Assembly: GCA_016793645.1 (NCBI GenBank)
Contig: JAEUHD010000232.1
Span: 1-48,636, forward strand
From: Verrucomicrobiales bacterium
Lineage (GTDB): Bacteria; Verrucomicrobiota; Verrucomicrobiia; Limisphaerales; UBA9464
Direction: 5' to 3'
DNA length: 48,636 bases
Shown one piece after another: positions 37,285 through 45,194 of the stretch. How positions within the stretch are numbered: the first letter of the stretch is position 1; the number at the start of each line of letters is the position of its first letter. The position numbers and the translations under genes were made by a program. The notes under the pieces are model-generated. The model saw only the letters and a program-made list of their open reading frames with translations, made no database searches and was not told the DNA's origin.

Positions 37285-38514
37285 TTAATCCGTCACCTCC
37301 TCGGTGAGCGGATCCGCGGAACGGCGTCCCTTCCAGCGGCCCATTTCCGGAATCAGCATCAGGGTGGCGGCCACGATCAGCACGGCGCTGAAGATCCCGA
37401 GGCCTTGGAGCGGGAACCGTTGGATCAGTTGGAAGGCGACCAGGGGGGCCGCGACGCCGCGCACGCCGGTGAGGAAGGTGTGCACGCTCATGTAGTCGGT
37501 GATCCTCCCCGCCGGGGCGAACTTGGTGACCCACAGTCCCCAGGCCACATCGCCGCCGGCATTGGAGATCCCGTAGATGACCGAGCCGAGGATCAGTCCT
37601 GCGGAGTCGTTGCTGGTGAAGAAGGCGAGGATCCCCAGGGCGAATCCGACATTCAGGACGATGCGGAGCGCGAAGAAGTTGACCCGGTCAAAGAGCCAGC
37701 CCCAGACGGGATTCATGACCAGCCGGGCCAGGTTGGGGATCACTCCGGTGAGGAGTGCGATCTCGGCGGCGGAACGGGAGAATCCGTACACCGGATTGCC
37801 GAGGAACTCGATTCTCATCGGCAGCATCATGAGGTTGGCGAACCCCATGAGCATCCAGACGAGCAGCGTCTGCCGGAAAAGGCGGTCCTCCCGGACGTAC
37901 CGCATGGCGTGCAGCGGATGACTCCCTCCCGAGGGGGGGATCGGATTGGAGGGGATTCGACCGACCGCCCATGCGGAGAGCGCGAAGGCGGCGGCGAAGG
38001 CGACGAGGAGCAGCGCAAACCAGGTGGGTCTCCAGTCGAGGAATCGTCCTCCGGCCCACGAGAAAATCATGGCGGCGGCAATGCGCAGCATGAAGGAGCG
38101 GGCGTAGAGCTTGCCTCGTTCGCTCTCCGGGTAGTTGTCATGGTACGCCTGCGTCATGAGCGGGATCACCGCGGAGCTCAGGGTCATGGCCACCATGCAG
38201 GCCGGGACGTACACCCAGACCGTGGGGAGGACCGCCGCGACGAGGCAGGCCGCGGCTCCGATCAGGAAGAGGCGGGATGCCCCCCGGGTGGCGGTCCAGC
38301 CCACCCGCGACACCCACATCACGGCCACGGGCGAGAGCAGGAGTCCCACGCTGCCCCCTGCGGCGACGAGCGCCTTGGCCACTGCGCCCGCGGCGAAAAA
38401 GCGTACGGCGATGAGCAGCAGGAAGGTGTTGGCGGCCGACTCCAGCACCCCGGCGCAGACCATGCGACCGCAGTCATTGCGGAAGGTTATCCCGGCGCGG
38501 TCGGCATGCGGCAC
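37285..38514 (-). CDS. MFS-family transporter
   Basis: A 409-residue membrane transporter with about twelve hydrophobic helices. The GTG at 38512-38514 is chosen as start, because the frame upstream overlaps the purA leader and lacks protein character. AYHDNYPESERGKLYARSFML (about 122-142) is the loop between helices 4 and 5, with the conserved Arg-Gly-Lys. WGWLFDRVNFFALR (about 270-283) is the second-half counterpart, of the Asp-Arg type seen in MFS motif A. No signature shows the substrate. The protein ends in a charged tail (EMGRWKGRRSADPLTEEV). It is convergent with the DUF1552 gene and divergent from purA. Confidence 0.85.
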   Translation of the reverse strand: MPHADRAGITFRNDCGRMVCAGVLESAANTFLLLIAVRFFAAGAVAKALVAAGGSVGLLLSPVAVMWVSRVGWTATRGASRLFLIGAAACLVAAVLPTVWVYVPACMVAMTLSSAVIPLMTQAYHDNYPESERGKLYARSFMLRIAAAMIFSWAGGRFLDWRPTWFALLLVAFAAAFALSAWAVGRIPSNPIPPSGGSHPLHAMRYVREDRLFRQTLLVWMLMGFANLMMLPMRIEFLGNPVYGFSRSAAEIALLTGVIPNLARLVMNPVWGWLFDRVNFFALRIVLNVGFALGILAFFTSNDSAGLILGSVIYGISNAGGDVAWGLWVTKFAPAGRITDYMSVHTFLTGVRGVAAPLVAFQLIQRFPLQGLGIFSAVLIVAATLMLIPEMGRWKGRRSADPLTEEVTD

Positions 38515-38578
38515 GGGCGGACCATGCCGGGCGCGCCCCCGAAAGTCACCCGTCCGCAACGGGAGGCCGTGGTTCACG

Positions 38579-38608
38579 TTGACACCCTTTCCCGGGCAAC
38601 CGTAGTTT
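38579..38608 (+). promoter_or_regulatory. Possible promoter of purA
   Basis: TTGACA (38579-38584), an 18-base spacer and TAGTTT (38603-38608). The -35 box is perfect, and the -10 box matches three of six. Transcripts would start near 38615 and read through the terminator-like hairpin of the leader. Confidence 0.35.
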
Positions 38609-38631
38609 CCCCCGGCAAAGACCGGCTGGCC

Positions 38632-38659
38632 GCCCCGAAATTGCGTTCGGGGCTTTTTT
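38632..38659 (+). terminator. Terminator-like hairpin in the purA leader
   Basis: GCCCCGAA (38632-38639), a 6-base loop, TTCGGGGC (38646-38653) and six T (38654-38659) form a textbook intrinsic terminator. It lies 23 bases before the purA start, and no plus-strand gene ends nearby. Flanking CCGGCA (38612-38617) and TGCCGG (38661-38666) can also pair and enclose the hairpin. This fits a leader attenuator for purA, although the end of an unrecognised small RNA is also possible. Confidence 0.65.
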
Positions 38660-38682
38660 GTGCCGGACACTCAGTTTTTCAC

Positions 38683-39954
38683 ATGGCCAATACGATTCTG
38701 GTCGGCGCCCAGTGGGGCGACGAAGGCAAGGGGAAGATCATCGACGTGCTCACCGAGCAGGCCGAGATCGTGGTCCGCACCGCCGGCGGCAACAACGCCG
38801 GTCACACCGTGTACGTCGGACCGACCAAATACGTGCTTCACCTCATCCCGAGCGGCATCCTCCGTCCGGGCAAGGTGTGCGTCATTGGCAACGGCGTGGT
38901 CATCGATCCCGTGGGTGTGGTGAAGGAGTTGGACGGACTTGAAAAACTCGGAGTCCCGGTTTCGCCCGCCAACCTCCAGATTTCCGAGACGGCCCATGTT
39001 GTCTTCCCCTGGCATCGGGAACTCGACGGCCAGCGCGAGGTGCGCAAGGGCAAGCAGAAGATCGGTACCACCAAGCGGGGCATCGGTCCCACCTATGGCG
39101 ACAAGGCGGCCCGTGTCGGTCTGCGCATGATCGACCTCATCAATGCCCGGCGGTTTCCAGAACGTCTGCGGGAGCGGTTGGAGGAAAACAACGAGGTGCT
39201 CAAGGCCCTCGGCGCGCAGGCACTCGACTACGACTCCCTGCTGGCGGAATACACCGCCGCCGCCGACCGGTTGCGTCCGTTTGTCCGCAATACGGTGCTA
39301 TTCCTCCACGAGGCGACGCGACGCTGCGCCAATGTTCTCTTCGAGGGCGCCCAGGGTACCTTTCTCGACATCGACCACGGCACGTATCCGTACGTGACGT
39401 CATCCAGCACCACCGCCGGCGGCGCCTGCACCGGGTCGGGCGTTCCGCCCAACCGCATGGACCGCGTGGTCGGAGTGCTCAAGGCCTACACCACGCGGGT
39501 GGGCGAGGGACCGCTGCCGACGGAGAACGCGGAGATCAGCGATCTGCTGCACGGCATGGGACGCGAGTTTGGGGCGACGACCGGACGCGCCCGGCGTTGC
39601 GGCTGGTTCGATTCCGTGGCCACCCGGCACGCGGCGATGGTCAATGGCATCGATGAGCTGGCGGTGACCAATGTGGACGGACTGGATTCGCTCAGGACCA
39701 TCAAGGTCTGCACCGCGTATCGTCTCGACGGCGCCCTGATCCAGTACGTGCCGGCGGATTCCGAGGCGCTGGCGCGGTGTGAGCCTGTGTATCAGGAGTT
39801 TCCCGGCTGGGAGACGCCGACGGAGAAGATCACCCGCTGGGAGGATCTTCCCGTGAACTGCCGGCACTACCTCCTGACGCTGGCCCAGTTGACCGGAGCC
39901 CGCCTGACGATTGTCTCCGTCGGTCCCGCCCGCGAGCAAACGATGTTCCTCTGA
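38683..39954 (+). CDS. purA: Adenylosuccinate synthetase
   Basis: A 423-residue cytoplasmic enzyme that joins IMP and aspartate with GTP to make adenylosuccinate, the first step from IMP to AMP. The ATG at 38683 begins the family's typical MANTILVGAQWGDEGKGK. Catalytic Asp13 and His41 (NNAGHTV) are visible, and so is GTTKRGIGPTYGDK in the IMP-binding region. The C-terminal half has TGRARRCGWFD and the closing VGPAREQT, of the GTP-binding part. Length matches the usual 425-430. It is followed by uppS with a 10-base gap, so the two are probably co-transcribed. A terminator-like hairpin precedes the start. Confidence 0.97.
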   Translation: MANTILVGAQWGDEGKGKIIDVLTEQAEIVVRTAGGNNAGHTVYVGPTKYVLHLIPSGILRPGKVCVIGNGVVIDPVGVVKELDGLEKLGVPVSPANLQISETAHVVFPWHRELDGQREVRKGKQKIGTTKRGIGPTYGDKAARVGLRMIDLINARRFPERLRERLEENNEVLKALGAQALDYDSLLAEYTAAADRLRPFVRNTVLFLHEATRRCANVLFEGAQGTFLDIDHGTYPYVTSSSTTAGGACTGSGVPPNRMDRVVGVLKAYTTRVGEGPLPTENAEISDLLHGMGREFGATTGRARRCGWFDSVATRHAAMVNGIDELAVTNVDGLDSLRTIKVCTAYRLDGALIQYVPADSEALARCEPVYQEFPGWETPTEKITRWEDLPVNCRHYLLTLAQLTGARLTIVSVGPAREQTMFL

Positions 39955-39964
39955 ACGGAGGCGC

Positions 39965-40699
39965 ATGAGTGCCGATCCGAAACTCTCCCCGGCGGCGGTC
40001 GCGAGCCTGCCGCAGCATGTGGCGGTGATCATGGACGGCAACGGGCGCTGGGCGAAGTCGCGGCACCTGCCCCGGGTGGAGGGGCACCGGGTGGGCGCCG
40101 AGTCGGTCCGGGCCATCGTGCGGTCCGCCGGGGAACTCGGCATCAAGTACCTCACCCTCTACGCGTTCTCGGTGGAAAATTGGAACCGTCCGAAGGACGA
40201 GGTGGACACGCTGATGAAGTTCCTGGCGCGCTACCTCAAGAACGAGGCGGCGGAGTTGCACCGGAGCAATGTCCGTCTTGAGGCCATCGGACAGATCTGG
40301 CGGTTGCCCGAGGCGGTGCAGGAACAGTTGGAGAAGACCCGCCAGATGCTGTCCAAGAACAATGGCCTGACCCTGATCGTGGCCCTGAGCTATGGCGGCA
40401 GGACCGAGATTGTGGAGGCGGTTCGCAGCATTGCCGACAAGGTCAAGCGGGGTGCCTTGGAGCCCGCGGAGATCACCGAGCGGGTGGTGGCCGATCACCT
40501 GTATACCCGGCATTGGCCGGATCCGGACCTGCTGATCCGCACCAGCGGGGAGATGCGGGTCAGCAACTTCCTGCTCTGGCAGATTTCGTACGCCGAGTTT
40601 GTGGTGACCCCGACGCTTTGGCCCGACTTCCGGAAACCCCAGTTGTGCGAGGCGTTGGAGGAATACGCCCGCCGTCATCGCCGCTTTGGGGGCGTGTGA
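39965..40699 (+). CDS. uppS: Isoprenyl transferase (undecaprenyl diphosphate synthase)
   Basis: A 244-residue cis-prenyltransferase that extends farnesyl diphosphate with isopentenyl units to make the C55 lipid carrier for cell-wall and polysaccharide synthesis. Residues 21-30 hold VIMDGNGRWA with the catalytic Asp24. TLYAFSVENWNRP lies near 64-76. RTSGEMRVSNFLLWQ with YAEF near 193-212 is the diphosphate-binding and dimer region. The ATG at 39965 follows the strongest ribosome binding site seen in the window (GGAGG at 39957-39961, though only three bases away). Length is normal. It is convergent with the oxidoreductase gene, 11 bases apart. Confidence 0.95.
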   Translation: MSADPKLSPAAVASLPQHVAVIMDGNGRWAKSRHLPRVEGHRVGAESVRAIVRSAGELGIKYLTLYAFSVENWNRPKDEVDTLMKFLARYLKNEAAELHRSNVRLEAIGQIWRLPEAVQEQLEKTRQMLSKNNGLTLIVALSYGGRTEIVEAVRSIADKVKRGALEPAEITERVVADHLYTRHWPDPDLLIRTSGEMRVSNFLLWQISYAEFVVTPTLWPDFRKPQLCEALEEYARRHRRFGGV

Positions 40700-40710
40700 C
40701 GCGCGTCGGC

Positions 40711-42114
40711 TCAGTAGTTCCAACCGCGGCGGTTCTCGCGCTTCACGAACTGCGCGGCTGCCGGGAGGTTGGTGGAACGCATGTTGGGGCCGTCCCAGTC
40801 CATGACCTTGCCCTCGCCCACGCGAACGGCGATGCACCCGAGCAGGATGATCTCGGTCAGGTAGGCGGCGATGTCGAAGTTGGAATAGGCCGGCGTGCCG
40901 TCGCGCATCATGCGGAACCATTCCTCATTGTGGCCTGGGGAACGGGGAATGCTCTCCGGCACGGAGCGGGCGGCCTCGTGCGTGTCGCCCGGGGTGTAGC
41001 CCTTTTCGTTGCCCACCATGAGGAAGAACTTGGAACCGTAGTCGTCCGGCGAGAACAGCTTGCCCTTGTCACCGACGAGGAGGCATCCGCTGGCCGGCAG
41101 GTTGCCCTGGAGGCTGACGACTTCCTTGGTCAGGTCGGGATACGGACGGATGGGGGCGAGATCCTTGTCGCCCGGGCTGCCGTCGTACCACCAGAACTTC
41201 AGCGGGGGCAGGCCCTCGCGTTCGGGGAACTCAAAGCGGAGACGGGACGTCTTGGCGTAGGTCTCGGGGAACATCTCCGAGGTGAGTTCCGCGACCACGC
41301 GGGTGGGATACCCCAGCTTGAGGGCGCGGAAGGGCATGTTGACCGTGTGGCAGGCCATGTCCCCGAGGGCGCCGGTTCCGAAATCCGTCCAACCGCGCCA
41401 GGCGAACGGCGCGTAGGTGTCCTTCTTGTACGGACGAAACTTCGCGGGCCCGAGCCACAGGTCCCAGTCGAGATTGGCGGGTACGGGATCGGAGCCCGCG
41501 GGGCGGGCGAGACCCTGCGGCCAGATTGGACGGTTCGACCACACGTGGAGTTCGGTCACCTTGCCGATGACCCCGGACTGGATGACCTCGACGGCGCGGC
41601 GAAGTCCGGTGCCGGCGCTGCCCTGGTTCCCCATCTGCGTGGCCAGTTTGCCGTCGTGGGCGAGTTTCCGCAGCATGCGGGCCTCATAGACGGTCTGGGT
41701 GAGCGGCTTCTGGCAGTACACGTGTTTGCCCATTTTCATGGCCATGGCGGCGGCGACGCCGTGCACGTGGTCCGGCGTGGAGATGGTGACCGCGTCGATG
41801 GAGGAGCCCATTTCCTCCAGCATCTTCCGGAAATCGCGGTACCGTCGGGCGCCCGGGAATTTCTCCGCCTTCTTGCCGAGGGAGTTCAGATCGACGTCGC
41901 ACAGGCCGACGATCGTGCCACCGCACCGGGCGGCATCGTCGGTGTCGCTGGAGCCCTTGCCGCCGACGCCGATGCAGGCGACCTGGATGCGGTCATTGGC
42001 TCCGAGGACATTCCCCACGTAGGGAAAGGCAAGGGTGGCGGCGGTCAGTGCGGTCCCCTGGCGGAGAAACTGGCGGCGGCTGTGGGTGTGGGACGGGGAA
42101 GGGATTTTTTGCAT
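40711..42114 (-). CDS. Tat-exported Gfo/Idh/MocA family oxidoreductase (second copy)
   Basis: A 467-residue protein from the ATG at 42114. The twin-arginine signal is SRRQFLRQGTALTAATLAFP. The Rossmann part has VACIGVGGKGSSD and GLCDVDLNSL, and the substrate-side block is STPDHVHGVAAAMAMKMGKH followed by VYCQKPLTQT. It shares the same layout and many identical stretches with the protein at 9023-10348, for example RRY/F-R-DFR and CQKPLT, so the two are paralogues with the same type of chemistry and perhaps different substrates. The end of the insertion sequence lies 100 bases upstream of its start. Any promoter must be in the 99 bases between 42115 and 42213, where I see no strong boxes. Confidence 0.9.
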   Translation of the reverse strand: MQKIPSPSHTHSRRQFLRQGTALTAATLAFPYVGNVLGANDRIQVACIGVGGKGSSDTDDAARCGGTIVGLCDVDLNSLGKKAEKFPGARRYRDFRKMLEEMGSSIDAVTISTPDHVHGVAAAMAMKMGKHVYCQKPLTQTVYEARMLRKLAHDGKLATQMGNQGSAGTGLRRAVEVIQSGVIGKVTELHVWSNRPIWPQGLARPAGSDPVPANLDWDLWLGPAKFRPYKKDTYAPFAWRGWTDFGTGALGDMACHTVNMPFRALKLGYPTRVVAELTSEMFPETYAKTSRLRFEFPEREGLPPLKFWWYDGSPGDKDLAPIRPYPDLTKEVVSLQGNLPASGCLLVGDKGKLFSPDDYGSKFFLMVGNEKGYTPGDTHEAARSVPESIPRSPGHNEEWFRMMRDGTPAYSNFDIAAYLTEIILLGCIAVRVGEGKVMDWDGPNMRSTNLPAAAQFVKRENRRGWNY

Positions 42115-42213
42115 GAGCTTCGGACGGAGGAGGACCAAGCCGTTATCAAGCGTTCTTCGCGGTGTCAACGAACCCGCGGAAAATTGAGGTGGGGAATTTG
42201 TGGGCGGGCGCCG

Positions 42214-42272
42214 TGCGCCAGAAGTATCTGTTACCCGATGCTCTGATTCGTTGCGTCAGAATGGGTGTTACC
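42214..42272 (+). repeat. Left-end repeat pair of the insertion sequence
   Basis: Outer copy at 42214-42235 and inner copy at 42252-42272, same orientation, starts 38 bases apart. Both begin TGCGYCAGAA and end TGTTACC. Confidence 0.75.
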
Positions 42273-42274
42273 CC

Positions 42275-42365
42275 GGGTCCCTCCCTACCGGGGAGGTGGA
42301 GCGAAGCTTGGGTAGGCTGCGAAGCAGCCGCCCCAAGCGCAGCGGAACCGACCCGGTAGGGACCC
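42275..42365. other. Large hairpin after the transposase gene
   Basis: CCCTACCGGG (42283-42292) pairs perfectly with CCCGGTAGGG (42352-42361). GGGT (42275-42278) then pairs with ACCC (42362-42365), with a four-base bulge. In the middle, CTTGGG (42307-42312) pairs with CCCAAG (42332-42337), enclosing GGCTGC (42315-42320) with GCAGCC (42324-42329) around a GAA loop. The stop codon of the transposase is six bases away. There is no T run on either side, so this is not a standard terminator. Confidence 0.75.
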
Positions 42366-42371
42366 GCCCGC

Positions 42372-43523
42372 TCACACCGCCAACCGGCGGATCCTCTGGA
42401 TCTCCTTCAGCCCGGCTTCGATCTCCCGCTTCAACGCAAACGGGTTCAATCGCGCCTTCTGGCCGGTCAGCCGCCGTTTCGTTTCCGCTGTCGCCTCCGC
42501 ACTCTCCAGTACCCGCGCCAGCGGGGTCCGCGGCACCCCATAGATCCTGACCGTTCGCCCGTCCCGCTTCTCCTTCCCCTCCAGCTTCAGGCACGCGTGA
42601 TAGAAGTTGAGCAGTTGCCCGTACGGTCCCCGGGTCAGCGCGTTGATCCTCCCCACCACCTCCGGGTTGTCGTGTCGTTCGTATCCGAACCACTGCCGGA
42701 TGTGCGTCCAGTTCTTCTGCTCGACGTGCGCGTTGTCATCCTTCTTGTACGGCCGGCTCCGCGTCATGAACACCGGTCGCTCCCGCTTCTGCAGCCACCC
42801 CAGCACGTGGTGGTTCAAAAACTCCCCGCCGTTGTCGCTGTCCAGTCCCAACAGCGGGAACGGCAGTACTCTCTCCACGTCCTTCAGTGCCTCCAATGTC
42901 CCCGCTTGGCCCCGTCCCCACATCCCTCGCACCTCCACCCAGCCCGTCGCGTAGTCCACTCCGTCCAGCATCCACACATACTCCCCGCTCGCGCTCCCGC
43001 CGCACAACGCCACCGTGTCCACCTCGAGCCATCCGGCCTTTCCTTCCTCCCAGGCACCGCCCCGAACCGGGATCTGCTGGCGCAGCAACGTCCCCGGTCG
43101 CGTTAGGGACCGCCGCGAGGCCTCCCAACGCAGCGGCTTCAGCAGGCGGTCCAGCGTTCGCGCGCTCGCCTCCAGCAACCGCTCCCTCACCTCACCCGGC
43201 AGGCTCCGCTCGTGCGCCTCGTAGGCCGGGATCCACTCCGGCAGCATCGCCTCCAAGCGCCGTCCGCAGGCGTAGTCGGTACCCTGCCAGATCGGACGCA
43301 GCCACGGCCTCAGCACTCCGGGGTCATAGCGGGCCGGTCGCCCGGGCCGACTCCAGGTCGACCTCGGCGCCTCCACCGCTGACAGCGCCCGGATCGCCGA
43401 CTTCCGGTGGTACCCCAACAGCTCCACCGCCTGGTCGATCAGCTTCCGCCGATGCGCCAACCCTGCCCCCGGGTACCGCCGTCGCAGCTTCTCCAGTACC
43501 TCCTTGCGCGTCCCCTTGCTCAT
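42372..43523 (-). CDS. DDE transposase with integrase-type catalytic core
   Basis: A 383-residue transposase from the ATG at 43523. The N-terminus (about 1-50) is a helix-turn-helix region (HRRKLIDQAVELLGYHRKSA). The catalytic core is of the rve/RNase H type: Asp169 in WLEVDTVALCGG, Asp230 in DSDNGGEFLN, and Glu268 in KKDDNAHVEQKNW, with 37 residues between the last two. IRQWFGYERHDNPE (275-288) follows. The acidic triad is intact and the frame is unbroken, so the element may be active. Its own inner repeat (43545-43565) lies just upstream of the start, where binding of the protein could repress expression. Confidence 0.88.
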   Translation of the reverse strand: MSKGTRKEVLEKLRRRYPGAGLAHRRKLIDQAVELLGYHRKSAIRALSAVEAPRSTWSRPGRPARYDPGVLRPWLRPIWQGTDYACGRRLEAMLPEWIPAYEAHERSLPGEVRERLLEASARTLDRLLKPLRWEASRRSLTRPGTLLRQQIPVRGGAWEEGKAGWLEVDTVALCGGSASGEYVWMLDGVDYATGWVEVRGMWGRGQAGTLEALKDVERVLPFPLLGLDSDNGGEFLNHHVLGWLQKRERPVFMTRSRPYKKDDNAHVEQKNWTHIRQWFGYERHDNPEVVGRINALTRGPYGQLLNFYHACLKLEGKEKRDGRTVRIYGVPRTPLARVLESAEATAETKRRLTGQKARLNPFALKREIEAGLKEIQRIRRLAV

Positions 43524-43544
43524 CGTTTCGTCCACGCTCCCCAG

Positions 43545-43622
43545 GGTAACAGGACTTATGGCACATCGATCCTCCAAGCCTCTTCGCCCAGTACCTCTGC
43601 CGGTAACAAAACTTTTGGCGCA
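43545..43622 (-). repeat. Right-end repeat pair of the insertion sequence
   Basis: Inner copy at 43545-43565 and outer copy at 43602-43622, both inverted relative to the left pair, starts 57 bases apart. On the plus strand they begin GGTAACA and end TGGC[AG]CA. The inner copy ends 22 bases before the transposase start codon. Confidence 0.75.
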
Positions 43623-43714
43623 ATTCGGCGGGGACGGCCGGCAACGGGGACTCCGGGTTCCGCATTGACCGAACCCGGCCGGATCGGGAGGTTTGGGGAA
43701 GCATCCCGGGCGCA

Positions 43715-45172
43715 ATGTCGTCGCGAGCCATCGCGTCGTTGACGCCGGGCCTGCGTTCGCCCGTGAACACTCCTCGTCAGCGCCATGCGGGGCCGTCGAT
43801 TTCCCGGCGGGAATGGTTGCGCGTGGGCGGACTGGGCGCTTTTGGATTGTCGCTCCCGGCGCTGATGCCCTTCCGAACCTCCGGCGACGGGTTGGCGCCC
43901 GCGCTGGGGACTCGGTATGGCCGGGCCAAGTCGTGCATCCTGCTGTTCCTCGCGGGCGGTCCGCCCCAGCACGAGACCTTCGATCCCAAGCCGGACGCGC
44001 CTTCCGAAGTCCGGGATGTCTTTCGGTCGATCCCGACCAACGTCCCGGGCCTTCATTTTTGCGAAACGCTGCCCTACACGGCGCGGGTGGCGGACCGGTT
44101 GACGGTGATTCGCTCGATGACCACGGAGATCGACGCCCACTCCACCAGCGGCGCGTTCATGCTCACGGGTTTTGAGCCGGCGACCAAGGCCGAGAATGTC
44201 CCTCCCGGACCGCAGGATTTTCCCAGCCTAGCGGCGGCGGTGGGCGCGCTTAAACCGAGCACACGCTCACCCATGTCGTCCATCGTCCTCCCGGAGATCC
44301 TGGCGAATGACGGCAACATCGTCTGGCCCGGACAGGACGGCGGGTTCATGGGGCCCGCCTGGCATCCGCTGGTGATGCGGTGTGATCCCTCCCGGTTGCC
44401 CATGAACATCGACGGACTGACCCGGTTGATGGATGTGCCGGAGGTGCGGCTGGAGGATCGACAGGGATTGTTGCGGCAGTTGGACGCCCATTTTTCGGCG
44501 GGAGTGGGTGCGGCGCAGGTGGCGTCCCTCGACCGCGCCCATCAGAAGGCCTTTGACCTGCTTCACGCCGCGGAAAGCCGGGAAGCCTTCGAACTGGAAC
44601 GGGAGCCGGCGGCCCTTCGCGAAGCCTATGGCGCCCACAAATTCGGTCAGAGCGCCCTCCTGGCACGGCGGTTGATCGAAGCCGGAACCCGGATGGTGCA
44701 GGTCAACTGGCCCCGCGAAGGAAAGGCGGAGGTGGCGGGCAGCCCACTGTGGGATACCCATGCGAAGAACGCCGAGCGTGTCCGGGACGTGCTGTGTCCG
44801 CAGTTTGACCGGACGTTTGCGACGCTGCTGCGGGATCTTTCCGACCGGGGATTGCTGGACGAAACACTGGTGATCGCGATGGGCGAGTTCGGGCGTTCCC
44901 CCAAGATCAATTCCGTGGGGGGACGCGACCATTGGGGATCCTGCTTTTCGCTGGTGATGGCTGGGGCCGGAGTGCCGGGAGGGCAGGTGATCGGAGCGAG
45001 TGATCGGATCGGAGGATTCCCGGATTCGCGTCCCATCCGGCCGCGCGATCTTGCGGCGACTGTGTTCCACCTCCTGGGACTTCCGCCGGGCATGGAGTAT
45101 CTGGATCCCCTCGGGCGTCCGCGAACCCTGACCGACGGCGGCACGCCGATTCGCGAGATCGTAGGCGTCTGA
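43715..45172 (+). CDS. Tat-exported DUF1501 protein (second copy)
   Basis: A 485-residue protein. The ATG at 43715 gives a long N-terminal region before the twin-arginine signal (SISRREWLRVGGLGAFGLSL). A GTG at 43763 would shorten it by 16 residues. Family blocks are ILLFLAGGPPQHETFDPKPD (75-94), TVIRSM with HSTSGAFMLTG (about 130-152), and MGEFGRSPKIN with GRDHWGSCF (about 389-410). These are characteristic of the branch that normally follows a DUF1549/DUF1553 cytochrome gene. No such gene is present, and the insertion sequence lies directly upstream. Function unknown, with an alkaline-phosphatase-like fold likely. It lies 22 bases before the LamG protein gene. Confidence 0.88.
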   Translation: MSSRAIASLTPGLRSPVNTPRQRHAGPSISRREWLRVGGLGAFGLSLPALMPFRTSGDGLAPALGTRYGRAKSCILLFLAGGPPQHETFDPKPDAPSEVRDVFRSIPTNVPGLHFCETLPYTARVADRLTVIRSMTTEIDAHSTSGAFMLTGFEPATKAENVPPGPQDFPSLAAAVGALKPSTRSPMSSIVLPEILANDGNIVWPGQDGGFMGPAWHPLVMRCDPSRLPMNIDGLTRLMDVPEVRLEDRQGLLRQLDAHFSAGVGAAQVASLDRAHQKAFDLLHAAESREAFELEREPAALREAYGAHKFGQSALLARRLIEAGTRMVQVNWPREGKAEVAGSPLWDTHAKNAERVRDVLCPQFDRTFATLLRDLSDRGLLDETLVIAMGEFGRSPKINSVGGRDHWGSCFSLVMAGAGVPGGQVIGASDRIGGFPDSRPIRPRDLAATVFHLLGLPPGMEYLDPLGRPRTLTDGGTPIREIVGV

Positions 45173-45194
45173 TTCCCCGCCACGCGACTCCGTC

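Larger units (their letters stand above)
42214..43622 (-). mobile_element. Insertion sequence with paired terminal repeats
   Basis: An element of about 1.4 kb bounded by inverted repeats at 42214-42235 and 43602-43622, sharing TGCGCCA at the outer edge and TGTTACC at the inner edge. It carries one transposase gene on the minus strand, a second copy of the repeat inside each end, and a large hairpin after the transposase. No target-site duplication is evident: the bases outside are GCGCCG on the left and ATTCGG on the right. It sits between a leftward oxidoreductase gene and a rightward DUF1501 gene. The family is not assigned with certainty. It resembles unclassified DDE elements with an integrase-type core. 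Confidence 0.8.

Noticed and set aside
38515..38631. Possible tRNA or known riboswitch upstream of the purA hairpin
   Set aside because: I found no T-loop or anticodon arm pattern and no recognisable aptamer core. Only the terminator and the enclosing pairing are supported.
37405..38682. Upstream extension of the purA frame by 426 codons
   Set aside because: The extension is antisense to the MFS transporter gene and has no domain. PurA starts with its normal N-terminus at 38683.
42208..43628. Target-site duplication flanking the insertion sequence
   Set aside because: The bases next to the outer repeats (GCGCCG and ATTCGG) do not match in any register I tried.
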